Shown: positions 1-11,189 of the stretch, one piece after another | How positions within the stretch are numbered: position 1 is the first letter of the stretch | How the letters are laid out: each line of letters opens with the position of its first letter | Origin: Phlebiopsis flavidoalba | Lineage: Eukaryota; Basidiomycota; Agaricomycetes; Polyporales; Phanerochaetaceae | DNA: 64,000 bases | Assembly: GCA_035772785.1 (NCBI GenBank) | Contig: JAOCPU010000046.1 | Span: 233,604 to 297,603 of the forward strand | Direction of reading: 5' to 3' | Program-made: the position numbers and the translations under genes | The notes under the pieces: generated by a model | Told to the model about the DNA's origin: nothing | Databases searched by the model: none | Seen by the model: the letters and a program-made list of their open reading frames with translations, nothing else

Positions 1-103
1 ATTTCTACTTCACCACATAAGTAGTTCCCAGGTTGTCGCATGTAAATTAGTAGTATTAAAGTAGCTTGTATACCCGCATTTTGGTGCTCGATAACTGATG
101 ATA

Positions 104-2140
104 CTAAGCCGTTTCCCTCTTCCAATCTTCCTTGGCCCATTCCGGCATCTTGCTTTCGAACGTCCCCAGACTAGTCCCGTATTTGATCGCGTGCAGGAAG
201 ATGAACATCTCTTCTGCTTTTGGCTCCGGGGGCAACGACCCGCAGCATCCATCGCAGTACCGTGGGTCGTTTGTACCAGAGTACACCCCGATGTGGACAT
301 TCGTCCCTTCGCGGTCGTAACGGGCAATCTCCGCGAGGGCCTCCTCAGGCGTGAGCTGTGACGATGCAGGGCCTAGTAGGGTGTAGGGAGGTTGGTAAGA
401 TGCAGGCTGTTCGGGATGAGCGACGCCGAGGCGCTTCCTGGCGAGGAAGACGACGTCGCGCCAGCGACTCCAGTCCTCAGTGCTGCCGGGATTGGCTTCC
501 ACATCAGTTGATGCCGGTTTCTGTGTTAACTGCGCGCCGATAGCACTTGTCGTTTTAACGGCAGAGTGTGAAGGAGCGGTCAGATCGAATGGTGCGCTAA
601 TTGTCGGCGCCGCTGGCTCTATGGCCTCATCCTCTGAGAGTTTGCTCTCGGACATGAGTTTGTTGACTTCCTCATGCTGCTATATGCATGAGACCACTAG
701 GCGCTCTGTGAAGTACCTTGAACGTACGAAGTGTTTGGCATCCTCATTGTACACAGGGTCATTTGCAATTGGGTGCCCCAGGTAATGAAGGTGTACGCGT
801 ATCTGATGCCCTGATAGGAGAGATGTAAGCCTTCGGCCACTGAAAAGAAACCTCGTTTGCAGCTCACCCCTTCCGGTCTGGGGTTTACATAAAACGACGC
901 TTGTATCCGTATCTGAAATCGTAGCGTAAGCGGATAAACTTAGTCTGTGCGGGCTGGACAGGGAACGCATGAGCCATAGTTCATGATAAGTATGAGAAGG
1001 GGTAAGAACGTACCTTGCCTTCGGGATGCACCATGTGTAAGCCGATTCGAGAATCGATATGAAGCAGTGGCCCATCACAAAAGACTTCATTGCTAGATGG
1101 AAGATGAGGCATGGCTTTGGACACTGCAAGACAACGATGCGAACTCAGGGAATTTTCCCGAACAACGCGCAACGTATTCCTTGGTGACAGTCCCGGAAGC
1201 GAATTCTTTGGCCAGAGTGTGCGATAGTTCGAGCGTGAGCGGAAACAGCATGACACCAGACACAGCCATGTCAATGCGATGGATACCTACGAAGAGATGT
1301 TACGGAAGTTGCATGTGACGACGAACAAAACAGACCGATTACCATACACCTTGCGATATCCGTATTCGTTCTTGAGGATTTCAATTACGGAATTGCGTTG
1401 AAATCGGCCCGTTCGATGCGTCGGCTGATGGTTATGTGAGCACTAGACCTGCACCAAGAGTAGACGGTTCTTACGATACCCGCAGGCTTCTCAACAACAA
1501 GAAGACCGTTCTGGGTGTCATGGTACAAGACTTTGATACGTTTCGCGGTCACTGGAGGCTCATGATAATGAAAAACCTGACTAATGAAGTGGTCAGTACG
1601 AGTAGGAAGTATAACTACTAGATATGCACTCTATTCGATCGTCTGTTGCCATGATATGAGTGTGTGCCACAACATTTCCGTTAACCGTTATCATGCCAGT
1701 TTCCAAAGCGTATCGCTATACTTTCCCAGTCATTAGTATGTTTGCGCAAGATTCGAGCAACGTTCGCGCACATAATATTCTGGCGTTCGATACTTAAATT
1801 CCGAGTCCAAAACCTCGAGTATCGTCCTTCCATACCATTGACGTTTCGCGAAGCCTACGTAGTTATGCCAGTAGGGTTTTATTCGCCTGAAGCCACCAAC
1901 TGTGGTGATGGTCGATCGTAGGTCACCAGCCATGCTTCTTGTCGTCGGTGTACATTTTAAGTGCCCTTGCAGACCCTCTTTAATGAAGTTATAGAGTCCA
2001 CGTTGGAACTGTCGTTCTTGAGAAAGAGCAAGAGGCGCGTTTTGCTCGTATAGCTTTCTCCTCGTCTCCCTTGGAGAAGTTGACTTGGCTACACGTCGCC
2101 ACAGAGAGAGGAGGGCCGCATCTGTGAAAGCTTTCGAGTT
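104..2140 (-). CDS. RluA-family RNA pseudouridine synthase, copy 1
   Basis: Isomerises uridine to pseudouridine in RNA; the fungal relatives (RIB2/Pus8, Pus9 type) act on tRNA. Reading down the minus strand I see an N-terminal block with [15 protein letters not shown], an S4-like piece ([15 protein letters not shown]), [16 protein letters not shown], the catalytic loop [14 protein letters not shown] (Asp near 1275) and [17 protein letters not shown]. The last exon, 104-676, ends with [19 protein letters not shown]. Introns follow canonical signals: 677-727, 811-867, 945-1013, 1093-1144, 1287-1342, and more upstream. The active-site context is variant: family members usually read RLDRxTSG, here RIDMAVSG. 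One extra A in the AAA run at 916-918 breaks the frame in an otherwise clean 2-kb gene. No in-frame ATG precedes MAGDL near 1933, although homology to copy 2 extends further upstream, so the start is unresolved. The family call is firm; the exact RNA target is unknown. Confidence 0.82.
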
Positions 2141-2313
2141 AATTGCTTAGGATATTAGCGGTGAGACCCGTGTGCCAGGCTCAGCCGCGAAGTATATGGG
2201 AGGTATAGAGGCCGGGCAGGTCGGAAATCGAGAGCGCGGCAAGGAGAACCTCACACGCGCCTAGACTAGATAGGGGATTTACTTCATCTAAGCGCTAAGG
2301 TTTGCACTTTTAA
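2141..2313. promoter_or_regulatory. Shared upstream spacer of two divergent pseudouridine synthases
   Basis: This short spacer separates the two head-to-head genes and must hold both promoters or a pair of missing first exons. I see in-frame stops closing both reading frames at its edges and no convincing TATA box. Calling it a bidirectional promoter is inference from layout only. Confidence 0.35.
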
Positions 2314-4830
2314 TTGCGACCTCCACCATTCCGGTCTACGTTTACACCGATACTCAGACGGCCAATCACTTTTCTCAACATTTCTCACATTAGACGAACC
2401 ACCTTTAACATCCTGGACTCAATTTGGCCTCGTCTGTCGGCCGCGCGAAGGGCAGCTAGGAGAGAAGAGTATCCACTCATCGACGTTCCTTTCGCGAATC
2501 AATTTAAACACGTCCTCTACAACTTTACCTATCAGACCCTTACAGGTCTCAAGCGCGATAAAAATATGGCTCGACCCATTGCTCAAGCCGTCTCGGCTGT
2601 CCCCAAGATAGAGGTGACCATAACCAAGACGGGTCTGAGAAAGATCTCTCCGTATTGGTATAACTACACTACGATGGCGAAAGGACGTTGGCTTGGTCGG
2701 GAGATATTGGAGATCGTCTCTACCGAATTTAGAGATCGTAGTATGGAATATTACGTGCGTACCGAACTTGTACAAACTTTGGCCTGTCGCTGACGAACCG
2801 TCTTGAAGGACAGAGATATGCGCTCGAATCCGGCGTGACAACAATAAATGGCGAGGTCGCAAAGCCAGATAGGATTGTAAAAAACGGAGATAGGATCGAG
2901 TACGAGTCTGTTTGTCAGTTCTTACCCCTCATTCTAATGTGATGTTACAGAAATGTGGTCCATCGTCATGAACCACCTATCGCCGCCACACCTGTCAGGG
3001 TAATACACCACGACAAAGAGAGAGAGTTTATAGTTGTGGATAAACCCGGAGGGATGGTATGTCTTGCGGAAGATTTTACGTCATGTAAGCTGAACCGAGA
3101 AATCTCTACCCAGCCGGTCCATGCAGTCGGGAGATACTACCACCAAACCCTCATCCAAATCCTGAAGTCGGACTTCGGATTTGACAAGCTATATGGTATG
3201 CATACATGAGATCGTGTCATGTAGAGATTGCTCATGATTGTTATCAAAGCCGTAAATCGCATCGACCGCCCCACATCCGGGCTCTTGATCATCCCACTCT
3301 CACCGAAGCTAGCACACACTCTGGCGTCCGAATTTATTTCTGGAAAAGTTCAAAAAGAATATGTCGCTCGATGCATCGGAGAATTTCCTGAGTATGACCT
3401 TTCCCAAGTGCGCCATTCATTTTCTAACGCGTAGTTTAAAGGGAAGAGGTCACCTGTGAGGAGCCTCTTTTGACGGTGGATCGTCAAATGGGCTTGAATA
3501 TCGTCCATCCGGAAGGCAAGGTGTGTTCACACGTAGATTCAACTCATTAGTGGTTAATGTTTTCCATAAAGCATGCGAAGACGATATTCCAACGACTGCA
3601 CTACGACCCAGAGACGGACACCAGTGTCCTTCGCTGTAAACCAGTGACTGGAAGATGTAAGTCCAGAGTCTCCGCGACAACATCATGGTCTGATGATACA
3701 CGTAGCCCATCAAATCAGAGTGCATCTGCAATACCTTGGGCATCCGATAGCCAATGACCCGATATATAGTTCCGTTAAGATATGGGTACGTGCCCTACGA
3801 GTCGTACTATGCAACATGCTTACACAAGCGGATCAGGGTGAGAAGTTGGGCAAAGGTGGCGTGGATGTCGATCCGAGCGAAGAGCGTGCTGCTCCTGCCC
3901 CACCACCGGACTTTGATTTCGGCGAGGGGGAAAACCCGGAATCTTTATATCCGACAAGAAATTGCCGCTTCTCCAAGCCGTGCGGTCTGAGGACTCACAC
4001 ACCAAACGGCGTAAGCTCTGAAGAGAAAATCAAATTACTCCCACGTGAGACGGGTCACGACATTGGTATGGGATCTCCGGTACCTTTGTCCAACGAGGTC
4101 GTGCAAGCTATCACTGCGCTGAGGAACCAGAAGGTATATATATCCCCTACACGCGGTACGAACAATGACTAAAAGGTCGTCGTAGGACAAGGACGAGGAC
4201 TGGGGTCGCTGGCGAGATGTCGTCTTCCGTACTAAAGCGAAACTCACACCTGTGTTCAGCAAACCACCTCCGTTGCCTCCTCAAAATAGGCGGGGAAGCG
4301 AGGCGGACCCGTTGTCCCTGAAGTGCCTACCACGGAAGAGGCAGCTCAAGCTACAGAGACGATCGACAGCGAATCTGTTCCCCCGACCGCCGAGCTCATC
4401 CAGCCCGAGGCTGACGTCGTAGGAGCAGGTGGTCCTCTTGAAGCGCTTCATTCCGACAAGTCTTCGGTAGACGTTGTCTCGTCCCTGACTCTGAGTCATC
4501 CGAATCGTCCGAACCATTGGCGCCACCCCAGCTCTCGACGGACGAAGTACTTGACAAAGTTGAAGAGTACACCGCGAACGAGGCCAAAGTCGAGATCGAG
4601 ACGTTCCCCCGGTACCGACCCAACCAAAACACTGCCCAGAGTGTTATGTGCGCTCTACCCAGACTACCAACCGCCGGAGAAAATTGTACATTTTCCTACA
4701 TGCGCTACGATACACGACCAGCCTCGGATGCTTTGAAACGGAGATGCCTGTATGGGCTGCAAAAGGGTTTTACGTGGGAACGAGATTCAACGGTCGTAGA
4801 TCGGGGTTAGTCACCGGAATTAACGTTGAG
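2314..4830 (+). CDS. RluA-family RNA pseudouridine synthase, copy 2
   Basis: Paralogue of the gene on the opposite strand, with the same domain order and intron positions. Exons resolve cleanly: to 2754, 2814-2899, 2951-3056, 3114-3195, 3250-3391, 3442-3520, 3572-3656, 3706-4133, then from 4186. Motifs in order: [17 protein letters not shown], the S4-like [23 protein letters not shown], the catalytic [12 protein letters not shown] (Asp near 3263), CKPVTGR joined across an intron to [14 protein letters not shown], and C-terminal [19 protein letters not shown]. The active-site loop is more canonical than in copy 1. Frames are intact up to about 4310; the last 500 bp need several shifts (about 4318, 4480 and 4640). 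The first ATG is at 2566, but similarity to copy 1 (LYNF block) starts upstream of it, so a 5' exon or start may be missing. Family certain; substrate not known. Confidence 0.82.
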
Positions 4831-5449
4831 TTGAACCATAGCCGCCTATCTCATACAGAGCTGGCTCGTCACCACTCTCATACCTTTCCCAGCCGCATCC
4901 AGTCATCATCCAGTGCACCGACCCGAAATCCATACCGTTCACACCCAAACATGGTCTTTACATTAGAATCCCCGATGCTACCGCCAATGCGTATCGGGAA
5001 CTTTACTAGCTGATGTCTTGAGTTTGAACAATTTCCAGCGCGTGATTTCACAGCGGTGCGAACGCGTCCTATCCTAACGTGGGAAATCGCACGGATGAGC
5101 GGCAGCGCTCTAAGACTTTTGTCAAGGCGGCGGCGTCTATTACTATGGGCGCATCAATATTTCAATGCTGACATACGCTGACGAGCGTGCGCGCTGGCCG
5201 CCGGACGGTGGACTGTGAGATACAGGAGGTACGCTTGAAAGCGAGCGCAGCATTATTCAGTCGCCACCAAGATACTCATGGAATCTGACCCTACCGCGCA
5301 GACTTGGTTGCGCTCGCTGACGAAAGGGATGTTGATCCAGGAGTATAAAGGTTGGTGGGGCAGGTCTAGGAGAGGCATCCACCACTATTCCTCTCCTCTA
5401 CACATCTCTCATAACCCCCCACACATCCCATCCCATACCTTCTATAGTC
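4831..5449. other. Intergenic, no gene recognised
   Basis: Mixed-composition sequence between the pseudouridine synthase and the Rossmann-fold gene. A TATA-like GAGTATAAAGG at about 5340-5350 lies about 100 bp upstream of the next start and probably serves that gene. Nothing else is supportable. Confidence 0.4.
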
Positions 5450-6905
5450 ATGTTCTTCAATAAGAAGCACGACAGCATCAAGGTTACTGGCAAGCCTTCC
5501 TCGGGAAAGACGCCTGTTCTTTTTCTTGGTGCAACAGGCAAATGTCTTGGGAATGATTTTGTCGTAACCGAATAAACTAATTTGGGGCGTGATCTTTAGG
5601 ATACCTCGGCGGGTCTGTACTTGCCCAACTTCTGGAGCATCCCTCAACCAAGTCTCTGGAAATTACCGCACTTGTGCGCGGATCAGGCAAAGGCTACCAA
5701 GCTCGAGGCATTTGGAATCAAAACCGCCATTGGAACCATCCAAGACCTCCAGCTCCTTGAGGGGACCTCGCCTCACAAAATCCCCACATTGTGTTCTCAA
5801 TTGTGAGTAGCTCAACCAAATATCACCAGATATGCTTCTGAACCGCTTCCGAAGATCAACGCAGACGATGAACCCCACATGAAAGCCATTCTGCGGGGGG
5901 CTCAAGAGGCGTCATGTATCCGGCTCAACCCTATTCTGATCCACACTGTGAGTTGCTTATTGTCGCTCACTCATGTACGCGATTTGATATGTCCCAATGT
6001 CAGTCTGGCACCGGTGTATTCATCAGCCAGGCGAACGGCATGTGCGCGTCAATGGATGTATACGACGACAGCAAGCCGGAACATTTTGAAGCACGTTCCG
6101 CATGAGGCTTTGCACCGATCAGTTGACGAGCTCGTTGTGGCAGCTGACAAAGACGGGTGGGTCTTCGTATGAAGACCTGCGTACATAGCATAAAGCTGAT
6201 AGCGGATCTCTTCTAGGATACGCTAAGGACGTATATCATCCTTCCGAGCACAATCTACGGTACCCCTCGAACGCACATTGACGAAGGCTGGGCTCCAGCA
6301 TACGTCTTCTATTCAGATTCCGGCCCTCACTAAAGCCTCCATTGGTCGTGGTCACGGGGCGGAATTGTTGGCAAGGGCGCTGCATTGTGGAACCACATTA
6401 GCAATGACGATAGTAAGTTCTATGATTCCAAAAAGAAACGGACGGGAGATCCGACTTACGCACCTGTACCTGTAGCTGCCGAACTGTTTATGGTTCTCTT
6501 CACCTGCCGTTTTCTAAGCCTGGTAAACACCGTGCCACATGGTGCGCGAAGGCAGCACGTTCATCGGCCGAGAACGGCACCTACTCATGGTATGACATCG
6601 GCAAGGAAGCCTCGCACGCGTTTTATATGAGAAGGGTCTCGGCCAGAGCCCTGAGCCCACCACCTTCACCCCGGAGGAGCTCGAGAAGTATTTCGGTTCC
6701 GAGGTCCGCCTAGCTTTCCCCTGCTTCATCACTTTGGAGCTGACTGTAATTATCCATAGTTTGTCGGCAATCTTATTGCGGGCAGCAACTGCGTCGGTAT
6801 CGCGAACCGCTCCCCGGGATCTCGGTCTTGTGACGGCTAAGCACACGAAGGAACATCTGCTTGCAATAGTGATTCGAGCTGAAGGTACTGAGGTGGAGGC
6901 CTGCG
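5450..6905 (+). CDS. NAD(P)-binding Rossmann protein, NmrA/epimerase-like (broken frame)
   Basis: Starts MFFNKKHDSIKV at 5450. The nucleotide-binding loop LFLGATGYLGG is formed across an intron at 5538-5599 that has a GC donor (GCAAAT) and a TTTAG acceptor. Then come LLEHPSTKSLEITALVR, KLEAFGIKTAIGTIQDLQLL, PKINADDEPHMKAIL and SGTGVFISQANG, and later blocks resembling YIILPSTIYGT, GLQHTSSIQIPALTKAS, YSWYDIGKEAS and AKHTKEHLLA. This is the layout of atypical short-chain dehydrogenases of the NmrA or NAD-dependent epimerase group, common in basidiomycetes. The substrate cannot be told. At least two clear indels occur: one extra G at about 5686 and two extra Gs at about 5762; more are needed after 6090. 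Introns at 5802 (GTGAGTAG) and about 5949 (GTGAGTTG) look normal. Either a decayed gene or an indel-rich assembly. Confidence 0.72.
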
Positions 6906-9900
6906 ATGAAGCAATAATTACTGAGCCATTGTTATATCCAGGATACCAACTTTTGCCATAGTATTCAAATTTACGTAGGCGTGTTGCATCTCGAATAGTC
7001 TTGGAATTAATCAGTCATACATGTTTACGTTAATAATCGTCTTGAGATTGAAGCCCAGCAAATGCCCCTCCCTCTAGATTACTATATATTTCGAGGATTA
7101 TCTCTCTAATTCAACTGTGAAAGCATCCTTCGTGTCGTCAGCAAGCTCAGTGTTACTTGATCTATTATAATGATGTGGCATAACTCTTGACCTTATGCCC
7201 TCACGAAACCTAACCGAAGCAGAGAAGAAGAGATCTCTACACGCACACGATTCATTCTGCTCTGTCATTACTAAAACTTCCCTTTTTGTCTTTTTCCTCT
7301 TTCCGTCCTTCTGACCCTGTAGGAGGACTTATGCTCGAAAACCATAATCTGATCAAAGGAACCCTGATCGATCCCTCTTTCAACCGTCAACTCTTGCTCC
7401 CTTCGATTACTGGTAGGTGGGTAGATCGTTGCGGCATGTGACTTGCTAGTGCTGGAACCGAGACCTGTGCAGCATCTTGGTCCGAAGGAAATATCAGCTC
7501 ATTACTTTCGTTATTTCATGCTGTGCGCAAGAAGATAGCCACACCTTATATACAAGGCCCTCCCCGTCCGTACTTTATCCTCCGGACTTTCCAGGAAAAT
7601 TGTGCTATTTATCAGACGTCCCAACATCATCATTCGCAGACATGACTAGCCGGCAAGAGTTCGCAGCGGACAGGTTACCAGTTTTTTATTATTTTTTTTT
7701 TTCTTGTAGGTAAAAAAAACTATTATAGAATTCCATACACTCCGAAATGGACTGACATTACCACTTGATGGCCTTGATTGACAGAGATCGTCTGATGGTT
7801 TCGACACCCGCAATGACGATATCTCCTCCAATCACTTCGCGCCTTTCCACTCACAATCTTATTTAATTCCACAGTAATAATAGAGGAGTGGGACCGTGAG
7901 GTGTAATTTCACCAAACACAAAGGGTCAGAGACCACCTTGTCGCACCGACTAGTGTTCCGTCCTACCAAGCTAGCCACCTTCCGCCCAACAAATTGTTGA
8001 CGCCCAGCCAGGAATCTGTCAGATGCTAAATTACACGCATTGTTTCTGACGACAACCAAGATACGGCTAAAGAAGGCCAGAGGAAGTCACTCGGCAATCG
8101 GAGAGAGATCTAGGTTAAAGCAAGCAAGGAAACGCGTTTGGGTCCTGCTGAATGAATTGTAATACTGCGTGACCCATCCTGGGTGTTGATCCAACAAATG
8201 CCGAGAAATCAAGACTTGAGCTCCACGGCTACGTCAACGGGGTCAAAATCACACATCCGATCACGATAATTGACACTTAGCTGGAGGTAGATGTGGCGAA
8301 TACCGGTGAAGGAGATGTGCCATTGATGACTCAGTTGCTTATACGGGGTTTGTGTGCCTGACCTCAATAGCATAAACCACCGCCGCAATTGATATACTTG
8401 ATGTTTGCCGTCGCGATAGACGCTTTACGTGCAGCTCGCTATGCATGCCATAGGACAGACTGCGGTTACCCTGTACAGACGCACTCCACTCGTTAGTGCT
8501 GAAATGACTGAACCACCCGTGAGATGCGATGTCTACCGGAAGAATGTGATAGCGCGCTCCCCAGCAAAGCCACTGCATAGCCTGAGACATTGAGTTGACA
8601 ATGTCCCTGAATGCCTATGTGGCGTAGTTTCGACGGGGCGGGGGGGGGGCACGACCCTTTACGAGATGTAAATCGGGAGTGCGAATGTTGTCGCTGGCGG
8701 CTGGGTTATTTGATTCTTCTATCTTTGCACGTCTTAAGCTCCTAAGTTCTATGAGTTTTCTTAGGCATAGCGCGACCAATACAAAAAACGCACTCACGCA
8801 TCAATCGAGCCTCGAAATGACGGGTCAGGCGCAAAGTTTGTCGGGAACTCGGGGTTATTCTTTGCGGGCCGATTCGATGGTAGTAAAGGACCCACGCCGC
8901 CCCCCTCATCGTGACACTGGCACTCATGGTGGTGGTCGTGAGCTCTCTACTTCCGAGTACGTGCACGTCGCGATGCAGATGTGTTTAACTGGGTCCCGAA
9001 TGTATAGGATTAAGGGAATTGAGTATGAGCCACGGCCGAAAGTCTCGCGCGTATCCAATCAATTTGCATAACCTGCGAGAGTTGATGACCATTGATCATA
9101 CGATAAGAAGAACAGGAGATTACATGATATTGGTACGAACTACACTGCAGGTCCGTAGAACATTAATAAAAAAAGTGGTCGAAGTCCAAATGGTAAGCAT
9201 AGCGGATGAGTCTCACGGATACCACATCACACATATGGCAGTTTTACCGCGACGAAGGGAAACCCCCCCGAGTGTGGAATACCTAAGTACAGCAGGAACA
9301 TCGTTGAGAGCGTACCCGCGGTCCTCCCAAACTTAATGTTGCCGAGGTTCGACACCGCCCATCCCCTGCCACGGGACCGCTCGCCATCATCTTGTCCGCG
9401 CTGGAAGCAAGGCTGGAGATCAGAACATGGTCGAGAGACGTTCCTCGCCAAGCTCGGTCTCGGAGACTTCGATCGTGAGCTCTTCCTCCTGACGGGTGTG
9501 GCCAGGCATGTTTCATCGTCGCGATGTATTTTTTTGTTCGTACTTCCCGCCCGTCGAGCACTAGTCGCGACGACGGTCAGGTCAACAGTAAGAGCTTGGA
9601 GAGGATGACGCATCACGTACCCGGTATAATGGTCATTCGCCCACGGGGCCTTGAACCGGGTTCCAGCTCAGCTCAACTCTGCAGAGCTTCCACACCATCT
9701 CAGCAATGCGGTCCCGCTAGGAACAGTGAGAACAGTGTCTTTGGATACATAGCGGGTACAACGCACACTGCCCGGGCTTGACCGCCACTCGACGGACTTT
9801 TTTCAGTTTTTCGCACTTGCGTCCCGATAGTGATCTTCCCAACCACAGCATTGGCCGATCAACCTGAGAATTATCTTGTTCAGCGTCGGACCATAGCGAG

Positions 9901-9930
9901 AAATGAAGAGTATAGGCTTACGCAGTCGTC
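6906..9930. other. Long stretch without a recognisable gene
   Basis: Only short overlapping frames are present in all six frames, none with a recognisable motif or consistent splice signals. A G-rich homopolymer lies at about 8639-8649 and an A/T-rich polypyrimidine patch at about 7683-7720. I see no terminal repeats, tRNA or transposase motif. Confidence 0.4.
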
Positions 9931-9934
9931 GCTA

Positions 9935-11180
9935 CTACGGGCCCGTCGTGGGGCTGGCACCCCTGCGGATTGTTTTGTGCCTTTTTTTGTGACTGGCGCT
10001 GTGCGCCTTGAATGGGTTCGTGTGGATCGGTGAAATCTGGTACGCCAGGGCGGTGTTCCATCGTACGGGTTGTTCGCCGGCAGAACAATCACGGTATTCT
10101 GTGCCCCAGGTTGTGGCGTAATTTCGGAACGTGATAGCATTGCCAAATCTACGGTGCAATGTATCAATATGTGTATTTTTGCGAGCAAAATCGGACAACA
10201 TCACAAGGAGCCCTGGCGTTTTATGGTCCACGGCCCGGCGAGCCAGGCGGGACTTGCGAGCTGAACGTTGGCTGGAGGCGGGCTCATCTGCTGGGGGGTA
10301 TCGTTTGCCTGGGACATCATCGAATGTCCTGACATCTCGGAAAACGACTGCTGGTGACCGCGGGCCATCTGTGGACCCATCTGCTGAGGTGCCATTCCCT
10401 GCGGGGGTCATGGGTTGAGGCGTCATCACAAAACCTGAGGTCGGAGGTGTCATCGGCTGGGGGGTGGCGTCATTGGCGAGGGTAGTGACATGGGCGTCAT
10501 CGCCTGTGGGCTTGCCAGGGGGCGGAGTCATTTGGGACTGTCCATCGGCTGTGCGACCATCCTGCTGGGTAGACGGTTGAGCGATCATTTGCTGAGCTGG
10601 TTGATGCGACCATCGGCTGGCCCGCCCATCGGTTGAGACATCATCGGCTGGCCCATCGTCGGCTGGGGACCAGTCAGTTGAGGTGCTAGGGGTCAATTGT
10701 TGAGGTTGTCCATCATCTGCGGGGTCACCATCATCGAGGCCATCATCATTGGTGCCATGTTTTGTGCAGGCCTGTCGCTTGCGGGTTGATAGGTTGAGGG
10801 CTGGCTACCTGAGGACTCATCGGCTGCGGGACTGACGACTTGCGAGGCCGTCCTGAGGTAGCACTTGAGTGTAAACTAATTAGCCCACACTACGTCGCTG
10901 GGACACATCGTGACGCTACTCACGTCGCTTGAGGGGCGGCCGCTGGGTGCGCGGCGCCGTTGGGCATGGTGGCCAGGGAGGATCGCGCTGAACCAGTGGG
11001 TTGTGAGTGACCGAGGGCGGAAGGAACTCGAGGGCCTCCTTCTTCCGAGGGGAGAGTCGAAGACGTCGCTCGCTTCGTCTCTCCAAAAATTCCATCATCG
11101 TGAGGAGGGGCGTCGACGAGCTCAACAACCTTTGCAGGGACCTTATACCGACATTTGGGTGCTTCCATGCATCGCCCCAC
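9935..11180 (-). CDS. Met/Gln/Pro-rich low-complexity protein, unrecognised
   Basis: On the minus strand, the 5' part reads MGRCMEAPKCRYKVPAKVVE and ELVDAPPHDDGIFGETKR (about 11180-11080). A long region follows that is rich in Met, Gln, Pro, Ser and Ala, with short blocks such as MAPQQMGPQM, PQPMTPP and MSGHSMMSQ. The blocks hop between frames, so indels are likely. The repetitive coding DNA appears on the plus strand as clusters around CATCGGCTGG and CATCTGCTGAG. Low-complexity Q/M/P segments are typical of fungal transcription or RNA-binding regulators and of wall-associated proteins, but no domain is visible, so no function is assigned. One uninterrupted stretch covers 9935-10696. Start and exon structure are uncertain. 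Confidence 0.4.
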
Positions 11181-11189
11181 TGATCTACT

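Noticed and set aside
9640..9710. Possible tRNA with a TTCAAG-like T loop
   Set aside because: A GGTTCAAGGCC word is present on the minus strand, but no acceptor, D or anticodon stem can be folded around it.
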